NCBI RefSeq assembly: GCF_000380245.2
Contig: NZ_HG428741.1
Location: 809,435-873,434, forward strand
DNA: 64,000 nucleotides
Source of the DNA: Bacillus massiliigorillae
GTDB lineage: Bacteria; Bacillota; Bacilli; Bacillales; DSM-1321
Reading direction: 5' to 3'
This document shows, piece after piece, positions 17,675 to 25,546 of this stretch (position 1 is its first letter; every line of letters starts with the position of its first letter). The translations under genes and the position numbers were made by a program. The notes beneath the pieces are model-generated. The model worked only from the letters and a program-made list of their open reading frames with translations, made no database searches and had not been told where the DNA came from.

Positions 17675-18475
17675 GTGAGTACAGTGAAAATCGTAATTGC
17701 GGGACCAAGAGGTAGAATGGGGAAAGAAGCGGTATTATTAGTTAAAGAAACGGAAAACTTTGAATTAGTAGCTGTTATTGACCGTAAAAATGATGGTGGT
17801 AACTTACAAGATGTAGAGGGATTTGCAGGAATTTCTGCTCCTATTTATTCAGATATTGAGAAGTGTTTTCAAGAGGTACAAGCGGATGTTCTAGTTGATC
17901 TAACGACTCCTGAAGTAGGAATGCATCATACTGTGACGGCTTTACAACATGGTGTAAGACCAGTAGTCGGGACAACAGGATTTTCTCAAGATGATTTGAA
18001 AGAATTAGAACAACTATGTGCTAAAACAGGTTTGGGTTGTATTATTGCTCCTAACTTTGCGATTGGTGCTATTTTAATGATGAAGTTTTCACAAATGGCA
18101 GCAAAATATTTTCAAGATGTTGAAATCATTGAATTACATCATGATCAAAAACTAGATGCTCCATCAGGTACTGCCGTGAAAACAGCAGATATGATTCGTG
18201 AAGTTCGTGAAACGAAGCAGCAAGGGCATCCGAATGAGAAGGAAACAATCCCTGGTGCACGCGGAGCTAATATTGATGGTATGCATATTCACAGTGTACG
18301 TCTTCCTGGGTTAATTGCTCATCAACAAGTGTTATTCGGTGCAGACGGACAAACATTAACCATTCGTCATGACTCATATAATCGAGCATCATTTATGTCT
18401 GGTGTAAAGGTTGCAGTGGAAAATGTAATGAAGTTAGATGTGCTTGTATATGGGCTAGAAAACATTATCGAATAG
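17675..18475 (+). CDS. dapB: 4-hydroxy-tetrahydrodipicolinate reductase
   Basis: 266 aa from GTG 17675. Rossmann GPRGRMG (10-16) for NAD(P)H, active-site ELHHDQKLDAPSGTA. Reduces hydroxy-tetrahydrodipicolinate on the way to lysine, meso-diaminopimelate and spore dipicolinate. Upstream in-frame ATGs overlap ypjD but lack ribosome sites; GGGG at 17661-17664 fits the GTG. Confidence 0.94.
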   Translation: MSTVKIVIAGPRGRMGKEAVLLVKETENFELVAVIDRKNDGGNLQDVEGFAGISAPIYSDIEKCFQEVQADVLVDLTTPEVGMHHTVTALQHGVRPVVGTTGFSQDDLKELEQLCAKTGLGCIIAPNFAIGAILMMKFSQMAAKYFQDVEIIELHHDQKLDAPSGTAVKTADMIREVRETKQQGHPNEKETIPGARGANIDGMHIHSVRLPGLIAHQQVLFGADGQTLTIRHDSYNRASFMSGVKVAVENVMKLDVLVYGLENIIE

Positions 18476-18487
18476 GAGTGTTACAAA

Positions 18488-18883
18488 GTGAATATTGCAT
18501 TAATCGCTCATGATAAGAAGAAAGAAGACTTAGTTGGCTTTGTTACAGCTTACAAACATATATTTGAGAAGAATACATTATTTGCTACTGGTACAACTGG
18601 TTTAAGAATTATGGAAGCGACTGGTTTAACTGTACATAGGTATCAATCGGGTCCGCTTGGTGGTGATCAGCAAGTGGGAGCGCGAATTGCCAATAATGAG
18701 ATGGATATCGTCTTTTTCTTTCGAGATCCACTTACTGCTCAACCTCATGAACCTGATGTGACGGCACTTGTTAGACTTTGCGATGTATATAAAATCCCTC
18801 TTGCGACGAATATGGGAACAGCTGAAGTGCTTATTCACGGTTTGGAACGTGGAGATATGGATTGGAGAAAACTATATAATTAA
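18488..18883 (+). CDS. mgsA: methylglyoxal synthase
   Basis: 131 aa, GTG start with AGGAGTG upstream. Conserved TGTTGLRIMEATGL and SGPLGGDQQ phosphate-binding segments and the active-site FFRDPLTAQPHEPD. Converts dihydroxyacetone phosphate to methylglyoxal, relieving sugar-phosphate stress. Sits between dapB and bshB1 as in B. subtilis. Confidence 0.94.
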   Translation: MNIALIAHDKKKEDLVGFVTAYKHIFEKNTLFATGTTGLRIMEATGLTVHRYQSGPLGGDQQVGARIANNEMDIVFFFRDPLTAQPHEPDVTALVRLCDVYKIPLATNMGTAEVLIHGLERGDMDWRKLYN

Positions 18884-18895
18884 GGTGATTAGAAT

Positions 18896-19609
18896 ATGCA
18901 ATATGAAATAGACATCCTTGCTTTCGGAGCTCATGCTGATGATGTAGAAATCGGCATGGGTGGAACGATTGCTAAATATGCTACTACTGGGAAAAGTATT
19001 GTTATTTGTGATTTAACACAAGCTGAAATGTCTTCAAATGGAACAGTAGAGACGCGTATGATTGAAGCAAAGCAAGCAGGAGATATCCTCGGTATTCAAG
19101 AGAGGGTAAATACATATTTACCTGACCGTGGATTATTAATGAAAGAAGAATATATCGCACGAATTGCGGCGATTATTAGAAAATATAAACCTAAGCTAGT
19201 ATTTGCACCATACATCGTTGACCGTCATCCGGATCATGGTAATTCTGCAAAGCTTGTTGAAGAAGCTGTGTTTTCAAGCGGAGTTAGAAAATACGTTGAT
19301 GAACAAGAGCAAGCGCCACATCGTGTAGAAGCGATGTATTATTACATGATAAATGGTTATCATAAGCCGCATTTTGTAGTAGATGTATCGAATACTATTG
19401 ATGATAAAATCAAGAGTTTACAAGCTTATAATAGCCAATTTGAGTCTACAGACACTAGTTATAAGACTCCTCTAGTAGATGATTACATTGAAAGTATCGT
19501 CGCGAGAGAGAAGATGATTGGTAAAGAAGTCGGTGTTAGTTATGCAGAGGGTTTTTTCACGAAGAAGCCTATTTTGCTTTCAAATGATTTGATAGGAGAA
19601 GTAAAATGA
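18896..19609 (+). CDS. bshB1: bacillithiol biosynthesis deacetylase BshB1
   Basis: 237 aa LmbE-type zinc deacetylase. AHADDVEIG holds the metal ligands and the catalytic aspartate; YIVDRHPDHGN holds the remaining histidine. Removes the acetyl group from GlcNAc-malate in bacillithiol synthesis. Overlaps bshA by 4 nt, so the two steps of the pathway are translationally coupled. Confidence 0.94.
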   Translation: MQYEIDILAFGAHADDVEIGMGGTIAKYATTGKSIVICDLTQAEMSSNGTVETRMIEAKQAGDILGIQERVNTYLPDRGLLMKEEYIARIAAIIRKYKPKLVFAPYIVDRHPDHGNSAKLVEEAVFSSGVRKYVDEQEQAPHRVEAMYYYMINGYHKPHFVVDVSNTIDDKIKSLQAYNSQFESTDTSYKTPLVDDYIESIVAREKMIGKEVGVSYAEGFFTKKPILLSNDLIGEVK

Positions 19610-20748
19610 GCTTAAATATAGGAATTATTTGTTATCCGTCTGTTGGAGGATCTGGCGTTGTTGCTACAGAATTAGGACGATTATTGGCTAATAAAGGGCA
19701 CAATATTCATTTTATTTCTAGCAGTATGCCATTTCGCATGAAGAAAATGCATCCGAGAATCTTTTTTCATAGTGTGGAGGTAAATGCGTATTCAGTTTTC
19801 CAGTACCCACCTTATGATTTGTCGATGGCAAGTAAGATTGCTGAAGTAATCAAGCGTGAGAAATTAGATATTCTTCATGCTCATTATGCTATCCCTCATG
19901 CCGTTTGTGCGATATTAGCTAAACAAATGGCTGATCGAGATGTGAAAATAGTGACAACACTTCATGGAACGGATATTACGGTGTTAGGTTCGGATCATTC
20001 ATTACAAGGATTAATCAAATTTGGTATTGAAAAATCAGACTATGTGACAGCAGTATCTCATTCATTAGCTAAAGAAACAATGGCTATTATTCATCCTGAC
20101 CAAGTGATTCATACCGTTTATAACTTTATTGATGAAAAGGTATATAATAAACAACTTGATGTAACATTCAAGCAAGACTTTGGTTTTAAAGATGAAAAAA
20201 TTCTTATTCATGTCTCGAATTTTCGAGAAGTGAAACGAGTTCAAGATATTGTACGTGTGTTCCAACGCGTACAAAAACAAGTACCTTCCAAACTATTATT
20301 AGTTGGTGATGGACCGGAAATGAGCGTTGTCTGTGATTTAGTAGAAGAATTAGGCTTGCATGAGCATGTATTATTTCTTGGAAAGCAGGATAATGTTCAA
20401 GAATTATATAGCATGAGTGATCTGATGTTATTGTTATCAGAGAAGGAAAGCTTTGGTTTAGTATTATTAGAGGCAATGGCATGTGGAGTTCCGTGTATCG
20501 GAACGAATATCGGTGGTATCCCAGAAGTAATTGATCATGGAGTAACAGGTTATATAAGTGAGTTGGGTGACATTGAAGCAAGTGCAAACTATGCAATCTC
20601 ACTGTTACAGGATGAAGATTTACACAAGAAATTTTCCGAAGCCTGTTTGGAAACGGTTTGCCAGAAGTTTTGCTCAACTTCAATCATCTCTCAATATGAG
20701 GATATTTATTACAAATTATTGTCTGATAACGAAAGGGAATTGTCATGA
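19606..20748 (+). CDS. bshA: N-acetyl-alpha-D-glucosaminyl L-malate synthase BshA
   Basis: 380 aa GT4 glycosyltransferase with two Rossmann domains. Glycine-rich YPSVGGSGVVA near the N-terminus, and ESFGLVLLEAMACGVP, the nucleotide-sugar EX7E motif, near residue 285. Makes GlcNAc-malate from UDP-GlcNAc and malate, the first step of bacillithiol. Overlaps cca by 4 nt. Confidence 0.94.
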   Translation: MSLNIGIICYPSVGGSGVVATELGRLLANKGHNIHFISSSMPFRMKKMHPRIFFHSVEVNAYSVFQYPPYDLSMASKIAEVIKREKLDILHAHYAIPHAVCAILAKQMADRDVKIVTTLHGTDITVLGSDHSLQGLIKFGIEKSDYVTAVSHSLAKETMAIIHPDQVIHTVYNFIDEKVYNKQLDVTFKQDFGFKDEKILIHVSNFREVKRVQDIVRVFQRVQKQVPSKLLLVGDGPEMSVVCDLVEELGLHEHVLFLGKQDNVQELYSMSDLMLLLSEKESFGLVLLEAMACGVPCIGTNIGGIPEVIDHGVTGYISELGDIEASANYAISLLQDEDLHKKFSEACLETVCQKFCSTSIISQYEDIYYKLLSDNERELS

Positions 20749-21938
20749 ATGAATTATTTGTACAAGCTTTGCCTATTTTAAAGAAAATCGAAGATAACGG
20801 CTTTGAAGCTGTATTTGTTGGCGGCTCTGTACGTGATGCGTTATTAAATCGAACTATTCATGATGTGGATATTGCAACATCTGCAACCCCTGATGAAGTA
20901 AAGAGTATTTTTTCTAAAACAGTAGATGTAGGGATTCAACATGGAACGGTCCTTGTTATCGAAAATGGTGAATCTTACGAGATTACAACGTATCGTGTGG
21001 AAAGCGAGTATGTAGATTACCGAAAACCAAAGGAAGTAAAGTTTATTCGTTCGCTCCAAGATGATTTGCAGCGTCGAGATTTTACGATGAATGCTATTGC
21101 GATGAATATGAACGGTGATATGATTGATCCGTTTGGTGGACAGCAAGCTATTCAAAGAGCAATGATAGAAACGGTTGGTAATGCAAATGATCGCTTTTCA
21201 GAGGATGCGCTTCGAATGATGCGAGCTCTCCGATTCGTAAGTCAGCTTTCTTTTACTTGTTCGGATGAGACATTACAAGCTCTAAAAGATAATCAAGATT
21301 TATTGAAAAATATTTCAATAGAACGAATCACAGCTGAATTTGAAAAGCTACTTTGTGGGGTAAATGTTCAAGAAGCTCTCCAATTGTTAATCGACACTAA
21401 CTTGTTTACTTATTTACCGGGGTTCTCTGACAAGAAGAATGAACTTATACAAGTAGCACAGTATGACTTACACAAAGTATGTAATGTTGATGAAAAATGG
21501 GCTGTTTTGCTTTATTATGTTGTAAATCTAAATGAAGTAGAAAGTTTTTTACGAGCTTGGCGTCTTCCTGTAAAACGTATTCGTCATATTAGAGCGATTC
21601 TTCAAGCTGTTTATCATGAGAATTATGACGATAAAATGACGTTGTTTACAAATGGTATTGACTGCAGTTTAAGTGCGATTCGAGTATCGTATTTCCTAAA
21701 GCATCAAGATTCTAAACAAGCGGAAGAACAAGCTATTGAAATCTGGAACTCGTTACCCATTCACGATTCTTCACAAGTTAATGTAAATGGAACATTGCTT
21801 ACGGAGTGGTCTAATCGCGAAAAAGGTCCTTGGATTAGAGAAACATTGCATATCATTACGACGAAAATCATTAATGAGGAGCTTCCAAATAATACGGAAG
21901 CAATATATAAGGAGGTGCACCGATGCAATCTAATATAA
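20745..21938 (+). CDS. cca: CCA-adding tRNA nucleotidyltransferase
   Basis: 397 aa class II nucleotidyltransferase. Catalytic GGSVRD and DVDIAT near residues 25-45, then RRDFTMNAIAMN and the template motif EDALRMMRALRF. Length fits the Bacillus enzyme that builds the whole CCA end. Its last 16 nt overlap the birA start. Confidence 0.94.
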   Translation: MNELFVQALPILKKIEDNGFEAVFVGGSVRDALLNRTIHDVDIATSATPDEVKSIFSKTVDVGIQHGTVLVIENGESYEITTYRVESEYVDYRKPKEVKFIRSLQDDLQRRDFTMNAIAMNMNGDMIDPFGGQQAIQRAMIETVGNANDRFSEDALRMMRALRFVSQLSFTCSDETLQALKDNQDLLKNISIERITAEFEKLLCGVNVQEALQLLIDTNLFTYLPGFSDKKNELIQVAQYDLHKVCNVDEKWAVLLYYVVNLNEVESFLRAWRLPVKRIRHIRAILQAVYHENYDDKMTLFTNGIDCSLSAIRVSYFLKHQDSKQAEEQAIEIWNSLPIHDSSQVNVNGTLLTEWSNREKGPWIRETLHIITTKIINEELPNNTEAIYKEVHRCNLI

Positions 21939-22900
21939 GAAAAAAATTATTAGAGGCTTTTGCACAAGCGGGTGATGAATTCATTTCAGGGCAGAAAATC
22001 GCTGAATTAACGGGTGCCTCTCGAACAGCGGTATGGAAGCATATTGAAGATTTGCGAAATGAAGGCTATGTATTAGAAGCAGTACGAAAGAAAGGTTATC
22101 GAATTGTAAGTATCCCTGACAAAATGTCTGCAGATAGTATTCGTTTACAGTTGAAGTCGAAAATTTTAGGACAGCAAATTCATTTCTATGATTGTGTAGA
22201 TACGACTCAAAGAATTGCTAATGAGCTCGCTAATACGACAGGAGTAGAAGGAACAATTGTTGTAGCGGATGAGCAAACGGCTGGTAAAGGTCGATTAGCT
22301 CGTCAATGGCATGCAGCTAAAGGTAAAGGGATTTGGATGAGTATTTTATTAAAACCAAATATCCCTATTCACCAAGCACCTAAATTAACGCTTCTTACGG
22401 CGGTTGCAGTTGTGCAAGGCATTAAAGAAGTAACGGGGATTACACCACAGATTAAATGGCCAAATGATATTTTACTCAATGGTAAGAAGATTACTGGGAT
22501 ATTAACAGAAATGCAAGCTGAAGCTGATGGCATCCATTCAGTTGTCATCGGTGTTGGCATAAATGTTAATCAACAAATAGAAGATTTTTCTCCGGAATTA
22601 CGTGACATTGCTACATCCTTATTAATTGAAAATGGGCAAATGTTATCAAGAGAAGAATTAATTTGTTCTGTCTTATATCATTTTGAAGAGTTATATGCGA
22701 CGTTCCAACGTGATGGTTTTGCTAGTATTAAAGCATTATGGGAGAGTTATGCGATTAATATGGGTAAAACAATTACTGCAACTACAGCTCAAGGTAGAAT
22801 AACAGGTATTGCTTTAGGCATTACTGAAGATGGTGTATTGCTTCTGAAAGATGCAGATGAAAAGGTCCATTCTATTTACTCTGCTGATATTGAAATATAA
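21923..22900 (+). CDS. birA: bifunctional biotin ligase / biotin operon repressor
   Basis: 325 aa. N-terminal winged helix (~1-65, ASRTAVWKHIEDLR), central ligase domain with AGKGRLARQWHAAKGKGIWMS and KWPNDILLNGKKITGILTE, C-terminal SH3-like domain. Activates biotin to biotinyl-AMP, attaches it to carboxylases, and represses biotin genes. AAGGAGGTG precedes the ATG. The TAA stop is part of the ATAAA that flanks repeat copy B. Confidence 0.94.
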   Translation: MQSNIRKKLLEAFAQAGDEFISGQKIAELTGASRTAVWKHIEDLRNEGYVLEAVRKKGYRIVSIPDKMSADSIRLQLKSKILGQQIHFYDCVDTTQRIANELANTTGVEGTIVVADEQTAGKGRLARQWHAAKGKGIWMSILLKPNIPIHQAPKLTLLTAVAVVQGIKEVTGITPQIKWPNDILLNGKKITGILTEMQAEADGIHSVVIGVGINVNQQIEDFSPELRDIATSLLIENGQMLSREELICSVLYHFEELYATFQRDGFASIKALWESYAINMGKTITATTAQGRITGIALGITEDGVLLLKDADEKVHSIYSADIEI

Positions 22901-22901
22901 A

Positions 22902-23053
22902 GTGAAACTTTAATCGGTGGGGGGGTTCCTTCATCCCCCACCGATTATTAGTTGAACCAATCGGGTTCTTACTGGTGCTTGATCTCCCACTTACTCGTCT
23001 ATGTGGCTTCACTGCCTTGTTGAAGTGGGAGTCTTAGCACCAGTTTGAACGGG
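22902..23053 (+). repeat. bcr1-like dispersed repeat, copy B
   Basis: 152 bp, same orientation as copy A. Begins GTGAAAC directly after ATAAA (22897-22901, sharing the birA stop) and ends before GTAAA (23054-23058). A perfect 11-bp hairpin ATCGGTGGGGG / CCCCCACCGAT opens the element, and ACTGGTGCT pairs with AGCACCAGT around an inner CTCCCACTT / AAGTGGGAG stem. Confidence 0.82.
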
Positions 23054-23079
23054 GTAAAAACGTTTACATAATTTCGACA

Positions 23080-23267
23080 TTTACTATAGCTATAAACTAG
23101 CTTGCTTTGGTATAATACATTTGGGCAGTATCAGGACTGAACTGCACCCACCAAGCAAGTAAAAAAGCTATAGTAAAGTCTGCCTAGATCCTATAATGGA
23201 CAGGGACAGAGGGATGAAACATATGTCGACGTTAAGGAATCCTTCTGTATTTAGAAGGATTTTTTTG
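23080..23267 (+). ncRNA. structured leader with terminator/antiterminator upstream of panBCD
   Basis: Three nested inverted repeats: TTTACTATAGCT (23080-23091) with its exact complement at 23166-23177; CTTGCTTTGG (23101-23110) with CCAAGCAAG (23151-23159); TGGGCAGT (23122-23129) with ACTGCACCCA (23141-23150). An extended -10 box TGGTATAAT sits at 23108-23116. Downstream is an intrinsic terminator (AATCCTTCT 23238-23246 with AGAAGGATT 23253-23261, then T7). ACAGAGGGAT (23206-23215) can pair with ATCCTTCTGT (23239-23248), which would break the terminator. An orphan 'pan' RNA motif upstream of pantothenate genes has been described in Firmicutes; I cannot confirm from memory that this is a member. 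Confidence 0.6.
23236..23267 (+). terminator. attenuator-type terminator in front of panB
   Basis: Stem AATCCTTCT / AGAAGGATT with a 6-nt loop, followed by seven T, ending about 44 nt before the panB start. Confidence 0.8.
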
Positions 23268-23310
23268 TTGCACCAAGTTTTATCTCCTCTAACAAAAAGG
23301 AGGAATAATA

Positions 23311-24144
23311 ATGAAGCTTTATAGTCAGTTTTTGAAGATGAAAGAACAAAAAGAGAAAATCGTCATGTTAACAGCTTATGATTATCCTTCTGCTAAGTTA
23401 GCAGAAGAAGCAGAAGTAGATATGATTCTAGTTGGAGATTCCCTTGGAATGGTTGTTTTGGGTTATGATTCAACGATTCCTGTTACAGTTGATGACATGA
23501 TTCATCATACAAAAGCTGTAAAGCGTGGTGCGAAAGATACCTTTACCGTAACTGATATGCCATTTATGAGCTATCATTTATCAATAGATGAAACTTTAAA
23601 GAATGCTACTCGAATTATGCAAGAAGGCGGAGCTGACGCTGTGAAAGTAGAAGGAGCTGACGAAGTTCTATATAAAATTTCTGCTTTGACGAAAGCTGGA
23701 GTTCCAGTTGTTGCGCATTTAGGTTTGACGCCGCAAACGGTTGGTGTACTTGGCGGGTACAAAGTGCAAGGAAAAGATGCAGAAGCAGCTGAAAAACTCA
23801 TCCAAGATGCGAAGAAATGTGAAGAAGCTGGAGCAATTGCGGTCGTATTAGAATGTGTACCGTATCAAGTTGGAAGAATCATTACAGAAGAACTATCGAT
23901 TCCTACAATCGGAATTGGTGCTGGTAATGAAACAGATGGACAAGTGTTAGTGTTCCATGATGTGATTCAATTTGGAGTTGAGCGATTACCTAAATTTGTT
24001 AAACCGTATAGTAATGTAAACGAAGATATTCTTTCGGCAATCAAGTCATATAGAAATGAAGTGAAGGATGTTGTGTTCCCTGCACAAGAGCATTCATTCA
24101 CGATGAAAGAAAATGAAATTTCAGCGCTTTACGGAGGAAAATAA
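23311..24144 (+). CDS. panB: 3-methyl-2-oxobutanoate hydroxymethyltransferase
   Basis: 277 aa TIM-barrel enzyme. LTAYDYPSAKLAEEA and VGDSLGMVVLGYDSTIPVT hold the metal and substrate sites, DAVKVEG and IGIGAG follow. Makes ketopantoate in pantothenate (vitamin B5) synthesis. AAAGGAGG ribosome site. Its stop shares one base with the panC start. Confidence 0.95.
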   Translation: MKLYSQFLKMKEQKEKIVMLTAYDYPSAKLAEEAEVDMILVGDSLGMVVLGYDSTIPVTVDDMIHHTKAVKRGAKDTFTVTDMPFMSYHLSIDETLKNATRIMQEGGADAVKVEGADEVLYKISALTKAGVPVVAHLGLTPQTVGVLGGYKVQGKDAEAAEKLIQDAKKCEEAGAIAVVLECVPYQVGRIITEELSIPTIGIGAGNETDGQVLVFHDVIQFGVERLPKFVKPYSNVNEDILSAIKSYRNEVKDVVFPAQEHSFTMKENEISALYGGK

Positions 24145-24989
24145 TGAAAATTATTACTAGAATCGAAGACTTACAGAATGAATTAGCACCTTTACGCAAT
24201 GAAGGGAAACAAATTGGTTTTGTACCAACGATGGGATATTTACATGAAGGTCATGAGAAATTGTTATCTGAAGCTCGCCGCAATAATGATGTAATTGTAC
24301 TTAGTATTTTTGTTAATCCATTACAATTTGGAGCTAATGAAGATTTAGATAAATATCCTCGTGATATGGACCGTGATGAACAAGTCGCAAAGAATCATGA
24401 TGTTGATTTTATCTTCTTCCCTACAGTTCAAGAAATGTATCCTGAAGAGCCGTCCGTTACGGTGAAAGTAATGAAGCGAACAAATGTATTATGTGGTACA
24501 TCAAGACCAGGTCACTTCGATGGAGTAGCTACAGTACTAACGAAATTATTTAATATTGTTCATCCTGATCGTGCATATTTCGGTTTAAAGGACGCACAGC
24601 AAGTAGCAGTCGTAGAAGGACTTGTAAGCGACTTGAATATTCCGGTCGAAATTGTGCGTGTTGAAATTGTACGTGAAGAAGATGGATTAGCAAAAAGCTC
24701 AAGAAATGTTTATTTATTAGAAGAAGAAAGACAAGAAGCGAAAGAATTAAATGCAAGTTTACAGTTAGCGAAAACAAGCATCCAAGATGGCGAACGTAAC
24801 CCTGAGATTATAAGAAAACTTATGACCGAATACTTAACTAAAGCGACAAACGGGAAAATTGATTATATTGAAATCTATTCTTATCCTTCTCTTGAGCCAA
24901 TTAAGGAATTACAAGGTCAATGTATTATAGCTCTAGCCGTAGCTTTCAAATCAGCTAGATTAATTGATAATATAATCTTTACTATTTAA
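24144..24989 (+). CDS. panC: pantoate-beta-alanine ligase
   Basis: 281 aa nucleotidyltransferase-fold ligase. VPTMGYLHEGHEKL is the ATP-binding HxGH-type motif, and AKSSRNVYL carries the KMSKS-like loop. Joins pantoate and beta-alanine. Second gene of panBCD. Confidence 0.95.
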   Translation: MKIITRIEDLQNELAPLRNEGKQIGFVPTMGYLHEGHEKLLSEARRNNDVIVLSIFVNPLQFGANEDLDKYPRDMDRDEQVAKNHDVDFIFFPTVQEMYPEEPSVTVKVMKRTNVLCGTSRPGHFDGVATVLTKLFNIVHPDRAYFGLKDAQQVAVVEGLVSDLNIPVEIVRVEIVREEDGLAKSSRNVYLLEEERQEAKELNASLQLAKTSIQDGERNPEIIRKLMTEYLTKATNGKIDYIEIYSYPSLEPIKELQGQCIIALAVAFKSARLIDNIIFTI

Positions 24990-25030
24990 TATTAACATAG
25001 AAACCTACTAGGGAATTGGGGGAGCATACG

Positions 25031-25417
25031 GTGTTTAGAACAATGATGAACGGTAAAATCCATCGTGCAACAGTAACAGAAGCGAATTTGAATTATGTTG
25101 GAAGTATTACAATCGATCAAGATATTCTTGATGCGGTGGATATGTTACCAAATGAAAAAGTAGCGATTGTAAATAATAACAATGGCGCTCGACTTGAAAC
25201 ATATATTATTCCTGGAGAAAGAGGAAGCGGAGTTGTTTGCTTAAATGGTGCAGCGGCTCGTCTTGTGCAACCAGGGGATATTGTTATTATTATCTCTTAT
25301 GCTGTTCTTTCTAATGAAGAAGTGAAGACTCACCAACCAAAAATTGCGATTATGGGTCCAGATAATACAATTAAAGAAATGATCTCTTATGAGCCAGAAG
25401 CAACAATTTTAGTTTAA
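25031..25417 (+). CDS. panD: aspartate 1-decarboxylase (pyruvoyl enzyme)
   Basis: 128 aa. GTG 25031 gives the family N-terminus MFRTMMNGKIHRA; the longer frame from 25016 does not. Self-cleavage site G24-S25 (YVGSITID) generates the pyruvoyl cofactor. Makes beta-alanine for panC. A strong terminator follows the gene. Confidence 0.94.
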   Translation: MFRTMMNGKIHRATVTEANLNYVGSITIDQDILDAVDMLPNEKVAIVNNNNGARLETYIIPGERGSGVVCLNGAAARLVQPGDIVIIISYAVLSNEEVKTHQPKIAIMGPDNTIKEMISYEPEATILV

Positions 25418-25440
25418 TTCGTGTAAATAAGTTAGGAAAG

Positions 25441-25520
25441 AAGCTGACTACATTGAATTGTAACTGTATAATCATGTAAGATGGATTATATACGCTACAA
25501 TTCATGTAGTTAGCTTTTTT
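25441..25520 (+). terminator. terminator after panD
   Basis: Long imperfect stem (AAGCTGACTACATTGAATTG with CAATTCATGTAGTTAGCTT) around a ~34-nt loop, then T6. Confidence 0.8.
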
Positions 25521-25546
25521 AGTTTTAGATTTTGAGGTGTACAGTA

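Noticed and set aside
20204..20683. 159-aa minus-strand frame inside bshA
   Set aside because: Antisense shadow of a highly conserved gene; no start signals and no family resemblance.
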